Shown in pieces: positions 1-7,777 of a stretch of 64,000 bases of DNA. The position numbers and the translations under genes are program-made. Each line of letters starts with the position of its first letter. Position 1 is the stretch's first letter. This DNA comes from Streptomyces cupreus (lineage in GTDB: Bacteria; Actinomycetota; Actinomycetes; Streptomycetales; Streptomycetaceae), in assembly GCF_014257025.1 (NCBI RefSeq), contig NZ_JACMSF010000018.1, positions 1 through 64,000 on the forward strand. Reading direction: 5' to 3'. A model generated the notes under the pieces. That model did not search any database and was not told the origin of the DNA. It worked only from the letters and a program-made list of their open reading frames with translations.

Positions 1-1181
1 ACCACCGCCGCCGCCTCCGCCTCGGTCAGCGTGAAGAAGCGGCGCAGGCGCAGGCGACGGCCGTAGAGCTTGCTGTAGAAGGCCAGGGAGTCGCCGCGCA
101 GGGGGTAGCAGCGGAAGTCCTGCTCGGTCACGTTCGCCACGTCGACCCGGGGGATGGTGTGCGTGGCGTGCATGAAGGCGCCTCCGCCGCCCGAGACCAC
201 GTACTGGATCGTTCGCCCCTCCACCTGCACCGGATAGCGCTGGTAGTTGTGGATGTCGCCGCCTATCGCCGCCACATAGCGGTGCGCCGGGTCGCGGACG
301 ATGTCGTCCACTGTGCCGCCGCCCTCGATCTGGCAGGGGTGGTACTCGCCGTCCACGTACAGCGGCGAACCCGTGATCAGGATCTTCGGGCGTGGGTCGC
401 GGGAGACCTCGCGCAGCCAGGCGCCCTGTTCGGCGTCGAGGGTGCCCAGCAGCCCGGTGTCGATGCCTATGATCCGTATCGGTCCGGCGTCGACTGCCCA
501 GTACGGGCCCGGCTGGACTGCCTGTTGGGCCGGGGCCGAGCGCAACTTGCGTGCCTCGTCGAGGTGTTGGCCGTCCGTGGGGCGCGGGCGGTGCCACAGC
601 AGCGAGCGCAGCCAGGGGCGGGTCAGCGCGCGTGGCTTCGGCTCGGGCGCGAGCGGCGGGGCGTCGCCGCAGAAGACGCGCATGAAGGCGCCCAGGTCCT
701 CGTACCAGTCGTGGTTGCCGGGTATCGCGTAGATCGGCGCCCGGTAGTCCTGGTACGGGCGGAAGAACTTCGAACCGTAGTCGTCCGCGCTGCCCACCGG
801 GTAGATCACGTCACTGGCCAGCACCGCGAAGCTTGTGTCCTGGCCCGCCTTCAAAAGGCCTGGTACTACGGCGTATTGAGGGTCGTCGCCCTCACCGGTG
901 TCCCCGATGACCAGGAACGAGAACCGGTCCGGGTCCGCTCTCTCGATCACCTTGTCGGTCGGTGCGCCGGCCGCGGCCCGCTGGGCCACCCAGCGGCTGC
1001 GGGTCCGGCCCGTCGGGTCCCCGAACCAGGAGGCCAGCACGCCATTGCGGGCCGCCCACAGCATCCTCGGGTCCAGCCAGGAGATCTTCTCGACCTCGGT
1101 GGGCATGAGCCGTTGGTATTCGCCGCGTTCCGCGGTTCCCCAGCCGGCGCCTTCGGCGGTATTGCGTGAAGAGTCAGACAC
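1..1181 (-). CDS. metallophosphoesterase (calcineurin-like), 3' end outside window
   Basis: Reading the minus strand from about 1181 gives an open frame that runs off the left edge (about 393 residues visible). It shows the metallophosphoesterase motif series: GDTGEG near residue 93, a SDVIYP segment, GNHDW near residue 155, and a late GGDIHNYQRY motif, the metal ligands of the calcineurin-like fold. No signal peptide is obvious, so it is probably cytoplasmic. The GTG at 1181 gives the longest plausible product; an ATG at 1106 is the alternative, and neither has a strong Shine-Dalgarno. It lies 60 bases downstream of the MHYT gene on the same strand. The substrate cannot be deduced. Confidence 0.8.
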   Translation of the reverse strand, partial: MSDSSRNTAEGAGWGTAERGEYQRLMPTEVEKISWLDPRMLWAARNGVLASWFGDPTGRTRSRWVAQRAAAGAPTDKVIERADPDRFSFLVIGDTGEGDDPQYAVVPGLLKAGQDTSFAVLASDVIYPVGSADDYGSKFFRPYQDYRAPIYAIPGNHDWYEDLGAFMRVFCGDAPPLAPEPKPRALTRPWLRSLLWHRPRPTDGQHLDEARKLRSAPAQQAVQPGPYWAVDAGPIRIIGIDTGLLGTLDAEQGAWLREVSRDPRPKILITGSPLYVDGEYHPCQIEGGGTVDDIVRDPAHRYVAAIGGDIHNYQRYPVQVEGRTIQYVVSGGGGAFMHATHTIPRVDVANVTEQDFRCYPLRGDSLAFYSKLYGRRLRLRRFFTLTEAEAAAV

Positions 1182-1241
1182 CGGTGAACCGTAACAATGA
1201 TCTACGGGCGGTTTGCGGCGGACTCCCGGGAGGAGCGGCCC

Positions 1242-2069
1242 TCACCAACTGCCGGTGCGCGAGCCGCTGTTGCCTCGGGCGTTCAACGAGTCCGGCGACT
1301 TCGGTACCTGCTTGACCGGACGGTTCCACTCACCGTCCCCCAGCACCAGCAGCGGGTCGAACATCACCACCACCCCTGCCAGCAGCAGGAACACGATCGG
1401 CCCCAGCAGCATCGGCAGCAACAGCGAGGTGGGCGAGTCGCCCGACCACGTGTCCCCGGCGGAACTGTGCAGGTGGACGTTGACGGCCGCCATCGCGGTG
1501 TAGTGCATCCCCGACACGGCCACCCCCATCACCAGGCTCGCCCCGAGGCTCATCAGGAAGCCCTGCACCGACACCGCCGCCCACAGTGCCGCGGTCGCGG
1601 CCGCGACCGCGATGAGTATGGAGAGGCCCACGGTGAAGCCGTCGTAGTGGACCTCGGCGGTCAGCCGCATCGCCGCCATGCCGAGGTAGTGCATGGCGGC
1701 CACCCCGAGCCCGGTGATGACTCCCGCGAGAGTCAGCGAGGCCGCCCCGGCTCCGCGGTAGCCCACGATGAACACCCCGATGCCGACCACCAGGATCGCC
1801 ACGATCAGGCTCAGCACGGTGAGTGCCGTGTCGTAGCGGATCCGGGTCTCCTCGACCTGGAAGCCGATCATCGCGATGAAGTGCATGGTCCAGATGCCGC
1901 AGCCGATCGACGTGGCACCCAGCGCCAGCCAGCCGGGTTTCCAGGACTGTGCGTTGATCAGGGACCGGACGATGCAGCGCAGTCCCAGGGCCCCTCCCAG
2001 GCAGGCCATCAAATAGGCCGCCACCGGGGTCACCGCGCCGTAGCGGAACCCGTCAACGGTGCCTTCCAT
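1242..2069 (-). CDS. MHYT-domain integral membrane sensor
   Basis: The 275-residue protein has about seven hydrophobic helices and three MHYT-type repeats visible as MHFIAM, MHYLGM and MHYTAM. In the family these conserved Met/His residues are proposed to bind copper and sense a diatomic gas. No GGDEF, EAL or kinase output domain follows, so this is the stand-alone form. The start at 2069 is chosen because GGGGGGAG lies just upstream at proper spacing; the frame stays open further upstream but that extension is not hydrophobic and reads like noise. The C-terminal tail is hydrophilic. It may be co-transcribed with the downstream phosphoesterase. Confidence 0.85.
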   Translation of the reverse strand: MEGTVDGFRYGAVTPVAAYLMACLGGALGLRCIVRSLINAQSWKPGWLALGATSIGCGIWTMHFIAMIGFQVEETRIRYDTALTVLSLIVAILVVGIGVFIVGYRGAGAASLTLAGVITGLGVAAMHYLGMAAMRLTAEVHYDGFTVGLSILIAVAAATAALWAAVSVQGFLMSLGASLVMGVAVSGMHYTAMAAVNVHLHSSAGDTWSGDSPTSLLLPMLLGPIVFLLLAGVVVMFDPLLVLGDGEWNRPVKQVPKSPDSLNARGNSGSRTGSW

Positions 2070-2338
2070 GAGCCAACTCCCCCCAGAGCCATGGCTGGTT
2101 GTGGTGCAAGGTTTACGGGGTGAGAGCCCTGTGAAGCAAGCCTTCACGGGTGGTCGGAATCGGCATGTCCCGTACCCACATGTGCCTCGGTGCACGAACA
2201 TTTGGCCACGTGCCCGAATAGTCCGCCATATTTTGGGGTTGCCGACAGCGGTGTAACGCAATTGCGTTTACCGGACGCAGAAACAGGCAGAAGCGGATCG
2301 TTCCGCTGACAAAAACAACCCCTCAGATCGGATTTCTC

Positions 2339-2689
2339 GTGAACACCGACCCGGTTTCCGGATACCAGCAGTACGACCAGCCCACCCGCCAGGACCGCAC
2401 CGCGCGCAACAAGGCCGCGATGCGCAGGACGGCCCTGACCATCAGCACGATCGGTGACATCGCCGCAGGGCTGCTCGGCCTGTGGATCTTGCTCTACCTG
2501 CTCGACGCGAACCAGGGGAACGCATTCGTCGAGTTCGTCCACGGCTCGGCGGACTGGCTGTCCGGATGGGCACAGGACATTTTCACAATGGACACAGAAG
2601 GGTTGCGAGTAGTCCTTAATTACGGCCTTCCGGCGGTCGTTTATCTGGCCCTCGGCCATGGAATTGCCGCCCGACTCAATCGGGCCTGA
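2339..2689 (+). CDS. small membrane protein of unknown function
   Basis: A 116-residue product starting at GTG, with a hydrophilic N-terminus rich in Gln, Thr and Arg and two hydrophobic segments at about residues 38-56 and 92-112. I recognise no named family. Codon use fits Streptomyces but the last third (TTTTCACAATGG, CTTAATTACGG) is less GC-biased than its neighbours. The Shine-Dalgarno is weak. It sits between the MHYT gene (divergent) and argG. Confidence 0.55.
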   Translation: MNTDPVSGYQQYDQPTRQDRTARNKAAMRRTALTISTIGDIAAGLLGLWILLYLLDANQGNAFVEFVHGSADWLSGWAQDIFTMDTEGLRVVLNYGLPAVVYLALGHGIAARLNRA

Positions 2690-2789
2690 TCGACGGAGCG
2701 CGCGGGCCGCATCGTCGGCCGTCGACGGGTCCCGGTGGGAGGCCGGGCGGCACCCTCCTGTGCCTCCCTCGGCGACTCCGGACGTCGGC

Positions 2790-2819
2790 ATTGCATGTTC
2801 ATGCGTCCTCGTGCATACT
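2790..2819 (+). promoter_or_regulatory. argG promoter overlapping an ArgR-type box
   Basis: TTGCAT (2791-2796) and CATACT (2814-2819) are separated by exactly 17 bases and placed so that transcription would begin at or next to the argG ATG (2826), which has no Shine-Dalgarno. This is the geometry of a leaderless promoter. The -35 region is embedded in an A/T-rich palindrome-like stretch, ATTGCATGTTCATGCGT, that resembles the ARG box bound by the arginine repressor ArgR, and a GTGCATAC half-site follows. The ArgR assignment rests on motif similarity and gene context. Confidence 0.55.
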
Positions 2820-2825
2820 TCTGCT

Positions 2826-3080
2826 ATGTCCAAAGTGCTTACCTCCCTCCCCGTCGGCTCGCGCGTCGGGATCGCCTTCTCCGGGGGCCTCGACACCTCG
2901 GTAGCGGTCGCCTGGATGCGCGACAAGGGTGCCGTGCCCTGCACGTACACCGCCGACATCGGCCAGTACGACGAGCCCGACATCGCGTCGGTGCCCGGTC
3001 GCGCGAAGACCTACGGCGCCGAGATCGCGCGCCTGGTCGACTGCCGCGCGGCGCTGGTCGAGGAGGGGCTTGCCGCACTA
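2826..3080 (+). pseudogene. argG: argininosuccinate synthase, only the first ~85 codons
   Basis: The first ~85 residues match the N-terminus of the long actinobacterial argininosuccinate synthase, including the ATP-pyrophosphatase loop AFSGGLDTS at residues 17-25. The enzyme joins citrulline and aspartate in arginine synthesis. After ...LVEEGLAAL the expected TCGAFHI continuation is lost; the frame reads CSAPMAAAWTPPC and stops at 3120-3122. The remaining ~390 residues, including the citrulline and aspartate sites, are missing, so this copy cannot make an active enzyme. The break coincides with the start of phage capsid sequence. If real, the cell needs another argG or external arginine. Confidence 0.9.
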
Positions 3081-3090
3081 TGTTCCGCGC
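3066..3090. other. junction between argG and phage capsid sequence
   Basis: Host argG reading holds to about codon 85 (ending 3080) and phage capsid reading is recognisable from 3080 in another frame. The codons GCA-CTA-TGT at the border are unlike Streptomyces argG usage. No integrase-type core, insertion sequence or target duplication is visible. The breakpoint falls inside a structural gene rather than at an attachment site, so it is not a normal prophage end. Confidence 0.8.
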
Positions 3091-3691
3091 CTATGGCAGC
3101 CGCCTGGACACCACCATGCTGAACGTGGCCACGGTGGGCCTGACGAACGTGGCCACGGCGGTGGCGTACACCGACGCCACCCCGACCACGGCCGAGCTGT
3201 ACCCGAAGGTCATCGAGGGTCTGTCCGGGGTGGAGGGCGCGCTGCTCGACCAGGCGTCCGGCGACAACCTCGCGGTCATGCACTCCCGGCGCTGGTACTG
3301 GATGCAGAACGCCATGGGCAACTCGTACCCGCTCATCACCCAGCCCGGCGTGGTCGCCCAGACGCTGGGTGCGAACTACGCCGAGGCCTACGGGCGCGGC
3401 GTGCGCGGCATCCTGCCCAACGGCACCCCGGTGATCGTCGACAACAACATCGCCACCAACCTCGGTGCGGGCACGAACGAGGACGAGATCTACCTGGTGG
3501 ACCGGCAGGAATGCCACCTCTGGGAAGACCCCGACGCCCCCGTCTACATCCGCGCCGAGCAGCCCAAGGCCGCCAACCTCGGCGTCCTGCTGGTCGTCTA
3601 CGGCTACTACGCCTTCACCTTCCAGCGCCAGCCGCACGCCCGGAAGATCGCGGGCACCGGTCTGATCACGCCGACGTTCACCGGCGTCTGA
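3080..3691 (+). pseudogene. HK97-fold major capsid protein, N-terminus missing
   Basis: The 203-residue frame reads as the C-terminal part of an HK97-type major capsid protein: the segment AVMHSRRWYWM, the GTPVIVDNNI turn, and a closing beta-rich domain with YGYYAFTFQRQPHARK. Full-length actinophage capsids of this type are about 300-400 residues, so the N-arm, E-loop and part of the spine helix are gone. The ATG at 3080 is probably an internal Met of the original protein, and there is no ribosome-binding site before it. A perfect hairpin follows the stop. Confidence 0.8.
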
Positions 3692-3697
3692 TCCGCG

Positions 3698-3735
3698 CCG
3701 CGAGGGCCCGCCTCGACTCCGGCGGGCCCTCGCGG
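3698..3735 (+). terminator. 15-bp perfect hairpin after the capsid gene
   Basis: CCGCGAGGGCCCGCC (3698-3712) pairs perfectly with its complement at 3721-3735 around an 8-base loop, starting 7 bases after the capsid stop. There is no T-run. It could be a terminator, or an mRNA processing or stability element that lets capsid be made in excess of the genes downstream. Confidence 0.65.
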
Positions 3736-3769
3736 TCCACCTCGGCACGACGGACGGGAGGTCCACAGG

Positions 3770-4156
3770 ATGCCGACGATCCAGGCCCTGGCTGGCGGGA
3801 ACCTGCCGAACCAGGCACAGCTGTCGAACGCGCAGACCGGCAACGGCGCTTCGACGAACATCGTTGACCGCGGTGCGGTGACGGAGCGCCCCGCCCTGCT
3901 GAAGGTCACGACCACGGTGGGTGCGACCCCGACATGCACCTACGCGATCGAGGGTTCGGCAGATGGCACCAACTGGTTCGCCGTCGCCTACGCCGACTCG
4001 GCGACACCGGAGACGGTCAGCGTGGCCACCTTCGCGATCACGACAGCGACGACCGCCTACAAGATCCTGCGCCCCGGCCACCCGTGGCGGTACCTGCGGA
4101 TCACGTACTCGGCGAACACCAACGTCACCAACACCGCTGACCTGTACGCCTTCTAA
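3770..4156 (+). CDS. phage head-associated protein of unknown function (decoration or fiber candidate)
   Basis: A 128-residue Thr/Ala-rich, predicted all-beta protein directly after the capsid gene. It has a Gly/Asn/Gln-rich N-terminus and an Ig-like pattern (SADGTNWFAVAY, WRYLRITYSANT). That position and composition are common for head decoration proteins or head fibers, but I cannot name a family. The Shine-Dalgarno is GGGAGG about 10 bases before the ATG. The next gene starts 9 bases after its stop. Confidence 0.65.
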   Translation: MPTIQALAGGNLPNQAQLSNAQTGNGASTNIVDRGAVTERPALLKVTTTVGATPTCTYAIEGSADGTNWFAVAYADSATPETVSVATFAITTATTAYKILRPGHPWRYLRITYSANTNVTNTADLYAF

Positions 4157-4165
4157 GGAGTGACC

Positions 4166-4372
4166 ATGGCAAGCGATGACCCGATGGTCGCCGCACTGCT
4201 GCGAGAGCGTGAGGGCTACGTCGGCCGGGGCATGGACGACCGAGTCGCCCAGGTCGACGAGCAGCTGCGCCTGCGTGGCGTGAAGCCGCCAGCCGACGAC
4301 AAGCCCACCGAGCCGACGTCTCGTTCGACGCCGCCAAAGGGGCGCCGGGCGCGCACCACCGAGCAGGCATGA
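4166..4372 (+). CDS. small phage protein of unknown function
   Basis: A 68-residue charged protein between the decoration candidate and the head-tail connector. The first half is helical and acidic; the tail is Pro/Arg/Thr-rich. ATG 4166 is preferred over GTG 4160 because the Shine-Dalgarno AAGGAG occupies 4155-4160. No motif is recognised. Small proteins of this type are frequent at this position in siphovirus head operons. Confidence 0.6.
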   Translation: MASDDPMVAALLREREGYVGRGMDDRVAQVDEQLRLRGVKPPADDKPTEPTSRSTPPKGRRARTTEQA

Positions 4373-4373
4373 C

Positions 4374-4967
4374 GTGGCCAACGAGTACGTCACCCTGGCC
4401 GAGCTGAAGAGCCAGTTCGGCGTCGAGCCGACCGACACCAGCCGGGACACGGACCTGAACCGGGCCCGGGCGTCTGCCTCGCGCAGCATCGACACGACCA
4501 CCGGCCGCCGCTTCTGGCTCGACCCCGCCCCGGTGCAGCGGACGTTCACGCCCCGCGGCCGGATCGTCCGAGACGACGATGGGGAGCTGTTCCTCGTCGA
4601 CGACATCGGCAGCACCACGGGCCTGGTCGTCGAGACCGGCTCCGGATCGTCCTGGTCGGCGGTCACCGGGTACGAGACCAGCCCCGACAACGCGCTCGCC
4701 GACGCCCGGCCCATCACCGGCCTGCGGCGGGTGCTCGGTACATGGGGACTGTCCACGTCGCGGCTGCGGGTGACGGCCCGCTTCGGGTGGCCGGCCGTGC
4801 CGGACGACATCCACGAGGCGGCCCTGATCCTGGCCTCCCGGCTGTACAAGCGCAAGGACTCCCCCGAGGGCATCATCGGCTCGGCCGAGTGGGGCGTGCG
4901 CAACCTCAGCCGCCGGGACCCGGACGTGTGGAACCTGATCGAGCCGTACATCATCCCCGGGTTCTGA
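4374..4967 (+). CDS. head-tail connector (gp6-like adaptor)
   Basis: A 197-residue protein starting at GTG immediately after the preceding TGA. The opening VTLAELKSQFGV, a helical N-terminal half, and the closing segment in which DDIHEAALILASRLYKRKD precedes a GSAEWGVRNLSRRDPDVWNLIEPY tail fit the phage connector family that forms the adaptor ring under the portal. Its place just after the capsid region and before the neck and tail genes supports this. I assign it by pattern and synteny. Confidence 0.7.
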   Translation: MANEYVTLAELKSQFGVEPTDTSRDTDLNRARASASRSIDTTTGRRFWLDPAPVQRTFTPRGRIVRDDDGELFLVDDIGSTTGLVVETGSGSSWSAVTGYETSPDNALADARPITGLRRVLGTWGLSTSRLRVTARFGWPAVPDDIHEAALILASRLYKRKDSPEGIIGSAEWGVRNLSRRDPDVWNLIEPYIIPGF

Positions 4968-4977
4968 GGAGCGCCTC

Positions 4978-5424
4978 ATGCAAGTCTCCGCCGTGCGCGA
5001 GGCGCTGGCCGCGGCAGCCCGCGCGGTCGTCCTTCCGGCCGGGCTGCCCAAGTTGACGTGCTCCGGCTTCGTCCCCGACGCGGTGACCGCGCCGCACTTC
5101 TTCGTAGCCGAGTACGAGCAGGAGTTCGACAAGGTCATGGCGCGCGGCCTGGATGAGCTCACGTTCACCAGCCGTGTCCTGGTCGGACGGGCCGATGATC
5201 GGTCGGCTCAGCAGATCCTCGACGCGATGCTGTCCGGCTCCGGCACGGCCTCCCTCAAGAAGGCGATCGAAGCAGCGCGCGGGGGGCCCGGCCAGTACGC
5301 GCTCGGCGGGCTGGCCCACGACCTGCATGTGATGCGTGTGCAGGGCTACCGCTGGTACGAGCACGCCGGCGCGACCTACGTCGGCGCCGAGCTGATGATC
5401 AAGGTCATCGGAGAGGGAAGCTGA
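4978..5424 (+). CDS. phage neck or tail-terminator candidate
   Basis: A 148-residue protein with a good Shine-Dalgarno (GAGGAG) before ATG. It has an alpha/beta pattern and a closing strand, TYVGAELMIKVIGEGS, of the kind seen in tail-terminator and head-completion proteins. Between connector and tail-tube genes the expected roles are head closure or tail termination. The exact role is inferred from gene order. Its stop overlaps the next start. Confidence 0.55.
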   Translation: MQVSAVREALAAAARAVVLPAGLPKLTCSGFVPDAVTAPHFFVAEYEQEFDKVMARGLDELTFTSRVLVGRADDRSAQQILDAMLSGSGTASLKKAIEAARGGPGQYALGGLAHDLHVMRVQGYRWYEHAGATYVGAELMIKVIGEGS

Positions 5425-5630
5425 TGAAGATCCGTATGACGGTCGACATGCCCGAGGGCGCCACCCGCAACGGTGAGCCGTGGCCGGCCAAGGGCGAAAA
5501 CGTAGAACTGCCCACCGTCGAGGCCGCGCACCTGGTCGCCTCCGCCGTTGCTGAGGAAGTCGCCGAGGACGCCCCGCCCGAGCCGCGCGCCCGCCGCCGT
5601 AAGGCGACCGAGAACGAAGGGGAAGGATGA
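5424..5630 (+). CDS. small phage protein of unknown function
   Basis: A 68-residue protein overlapping the previous stop by ATGA, implying translational coupling. The N-terminal 40 residues look like a small beta domain (MKIRMTVDMPEGATRNGEPWPA) followed by a Glu/Ala and then Arg/Lys-rich tail. It ends immediately before the first tail-tube gene. No family recognised. Confidence 0.6.
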   Translation: MKIRMTVDMPEGATRNGEPWPAKGENVELPTVEAAHLVASAVAEEVAEDAPPEPRARRRKATENEGEG

Positions 5631-5631
5631 C

Positions 5632-6369
5632 GTGTCCAAGACCATCCTGACCAACGTCCGCACCTTCGCCGTCGCCGTCGACCTCACCAGTCAATCGAAC
5701 AAGGTCGAGCTGGCGGCCGAGGTCGAGGACAAGGACTCGACGAACTACGGCTCCAACGGCTGGAAGGAGGTCCTCGGCGGCCTCGGGTCGGCGGAGATCT
5801 CCGCCGAGGGGCAGTGGGAGGCAGGCGACCCCACCAAGGTGGACGATGCGTCCTGGTCCCAGCTCGGCGGGGTCGGCCCGTGGTCGATCAGCGCCAACAA
5901 CGGCGCGGCCGTCGGTGACCTGGCGTACTTCACGTCCGCGCTGCGGTCCGCCTACAAGCTCGGCGACGCGGTCGGCGAGATCGCCCCCTGGACCGGCAGT
6001 GCAAAGAGCAGCTGGCCGCTGGTCCGCGGGCAGTTCGCCCACCCGCCCGGCACCGCCCGGACCGCCAGCGGCACCGGTACGGGCCTCAACCTCGGCGCGG
6101 TCGCCGCAGGCAAGCGGCTGTACGCGGCCCTGCACGTGCTGTCCGCCTCGGGCACGACACCGAGCCTGACCGCCCGAGTGGAGTCCAGCGTCGACAACAC
6201 CTTCGCCGCGCCGACCACGCGGCTTACCTTCAACGCCGCGGCGGCCGCCGGCGGGCAGATCCTGCGCACCGACGGGACCGCGATCACAGACCCGTGGTGG
6301 CGCGTCGCCTGGACGATCTCCGGCACCACGCCCAGCTTCCTGTTCGTCGCCTCGCTCGGCATCCAGTAG
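5632..6369 (+). CDS. major tail-tube protein, paralog 1 (long form)
   Basis: A 245-residue protein; GTG 5632 is chosen because it begins VSKTILTN right after the previous gene and downstream of GGAAGG. Residues ~22-50 carry a segment with VEDKDSTNYGSNGWKE and VLGGLGSAE, nearly the same as in the next gene. That shared core is the tail-tube fold of long-tailed phages, whose rings stack around the tape measure. This copy has an extra C-terminal domain (about residues 140-245) rich in Thr, Ala and Gly with beta-sandwich character, probably decorating the tail surface. Confidence 0.7.
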   Translation: MSKTILTNVRTFAVAVDLTSQSNKVELAAEVEDKDSTNYGSNGWKEVLGGLGSAEISAEGQWEAGDPTKVDDASWSQLGGVGPWSISANNGAAVGDLAYFTSALRSAYKLGDAVGEIAPWTGSAKSSWPLVRGQFAHPPGTARTASGTGTGLNLGAVAAGKRLYAALHVLSASGTTPSLTARVESSVDNTFAAPTTRLTFNAAAAAGGQILRTDGTAITDPWWRVAWTISGTTPSFLFVASLGIQ

Positions 6370-6433
6370 CCGCACCCACCCCGCAGCCCGGCCATGTCGG
6401 GCCCGTCATCATGCCCTGAAAGGGGGGCCCGTC

Positions 6434-6844
6434 ATGCCCAAAATGGTCCTGCTCGCCGAATACCTGTCCATCAACGGAACCGTCCTGAACACCTACACCA
6501 AGAAGGCGGAACTCACCGCCGAGGTCGAGGACAAGGACGTCACCAACTACGCCTCGAACGGGTGGAAGGAAGTCCTCGGCGGCCTCAAGTCCGCTGAACT
6601 GTCCTGCGAGTTCCTCCAGGACTTCGCCGCGTCGCAGCTCGACGCCACGATGTGGCCGCTGCTCGGCACGGTCGTCACGTTCGAGGTGCGCGCCGACCAG
6701 GCCGCAGTCAGCACCAACAACCCGAAGTACACCGGCTCGATCTTGATCAAGGGGTGGAGCCCGATCTCCGGGTCGGTCGGCGACGAGGCCACCGTGTCGC
6801 AGAGCTTCCCAACGTCGGGGGCCGTGACCCGGGCGACGGCCTGA
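6434..6844 (+). CDS. tail-tube protein, paralog 2 (short form)
   Basis: A 136-residue protein after GAAAGGGGGG, sharing with its neighbour the stretch VEDKDVTNYASNGWKEVLGG. The rest is a compact beta-rich single domain (SILIKGWSPISGSVGD). It lacks the extra C-terminal domain of the long form. Tandem tail-tube-like genes suggest a tube that mixes or segregates two subunit types, or one that serves as an initiator. Its stop overlaps the next start (TGATG). Confidence 0.7.
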   Translation: MPKMVLLAEYLSINGTVLNTYTKKAELTAEVEDKDVTNYASNGWKEVLGGLKSAELSCEFLQDFAASQLDATMWPLLGTVVTFEVRADQAAVSTNNPKYTGSILIKGWSPISGSVGDEATVSQSFPTSGAVTRATA

Positions 6845-7356
6845 TGGCCAGCGGCCCGCCGTTCGCCCTCGGCGTGGAGACGCACGAGGGCCTGCACGCC
6901 CTCACGCGGGCGATCCGCGCCGAGGAGGACGGCAAGGAGCTCCGCAAGGAGCTCGCCAAGAACATGCGCGAGGCCCTCAAGCCCGGGGCGGCCGAGGCCA
7001 AAAGCAGCATCATGGCCATGCCGTCCTCGGGCCTCATGTCGACCGCACCAGCCCTGCGGTCGGCCGTCGCCAAGAAGATCCGGCCCGAGGTGAAGCTCGG
7101 CGGCCGCTGGTCCGGCGCCCGAGTGAAGGCGTTCAAGACGAAGAACGTCCGCGGCTTCCCCAACGCCCCGAAGCGGCTCAACCGTGCGGGCGGCTGGCGC
7201 CACCCGGTCTACGGCAACCGCGAGGTCTGGGTGCAGCAGCACGGCAAGGTCGACTGGTTCGACCGCGCATTCCAAGGTCGCGAGGGCTTGTACAAGGCCG
7301 CGGTCGAGCAAGCGATGGAAGACATGGCCCGGCGCATCGCGTCGCGCGCCGAGTAG
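6844..7356 (+). CDS. phage tail completion protein candidate
   Basis: A 170-residue basic, helix-rich protein coupled to the tail-tube gene by a one-base overlap. Motifs such as GNREVWVQQHGKVDWFDRAF and the C-terminal helix EDMARRIASRAE are reminiscent of HK97 gp10-type minor proteins. Those normally lie before the tube gene, so the assignment is tentative. No membrane segments. Confidence 0.55.
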   Translation: MASGPPFALGVETHEGLHALTRAIRAEEDGKELRKELAKNMREALKPGAAEAKSSIMAMPSSGLMSTAPALRSAVAKKIRPEVKLGGRWSGARVKAFKTKNVRGFPNAPKRLNRAGGWRHPVYGNREVWVQQHGKVDWFDRAFQGREGLYKAAVEQAMEDMARRIASRAE

Positions 7357-7366
7357 AGGAGACCCT

Positions 7367-7777
7367 GTGTTCCTGGTCTACAGCCCCGAGGGCAGCGAAG
7401 AGCCCAAGCGGTGGAAGTACAACCCCCGGAAGATCATGTCGGCGGAGCGGGAGTGGATCGAGCGGCGCACCGACCGCAACTGGTCGGAGTTCACCAAGGA
7501 CGTCGTCCAGGGTTCGTCGCTGTGCCGGCGGGCGCTGCTCTACACGTTCCTCAAGCGCGAGCACCCCAGCGTCAAGTGGGATGACGTCGACTTCGCGTGG
7601 GACGAGCTGAAGCTGGAATACAGCAAGGCCGAGCTGATCGAACTGCGGGCCACCGTCGCCGAGTCCGCCTCGGGTGACGAGCGTGCGGCCGTCCTGGAAA
7701 AGCTCGACGCTGAGATCGCCGAGGCCTACGAGGACCCCGAGGACGAGGGAAAAGCCCAGCTGCCCGTCGCCGACTGA
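7367..7777 (+). CDS. tail assembly chaperone, short form (gpG-like)
   Basis: A 136-residue acidic protein placed right before the tape measure gene, where long-tailed phages encode the tail assembly chaperones. GTG 7367 follows GAGGAGA with proper spacing; the longer upstream frame overlaps the previous gene and is not credible. Near its 3' end, codons GAG-GGA-AAA carry a perfect -1 slippery heptamer, giving a second, longer product. Short and long forms in a fixed ratio coat the tape measure before tube polymerisation. Confidence 0.8.
   Translation: MFLVYSPEGSEEPKRWKYNPRKIMSAEREWIERRTDRNWSEFTKDVVQGSSLCRRALLYTFLKREHPSVKWDDVDFAWDELKLEYSKAELIELRATVAESASGDERAAVLEKLDAEIAEAYEDPEDEGKAQLPVAD

Noticed and set aside
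159..1169. Long plus-strand open frame
   Set aside because: It is the antisense shadow of the metallophosphoesterase, whose minus-strand motifs are unmistakable.
3011..4954. 647-codon minus-strand open frame across the capsid and head genes
   Set aside because: Arg/Ala-rich composition without motifs; the opposite strand has ordered phage genes with ribosome-binding sites.
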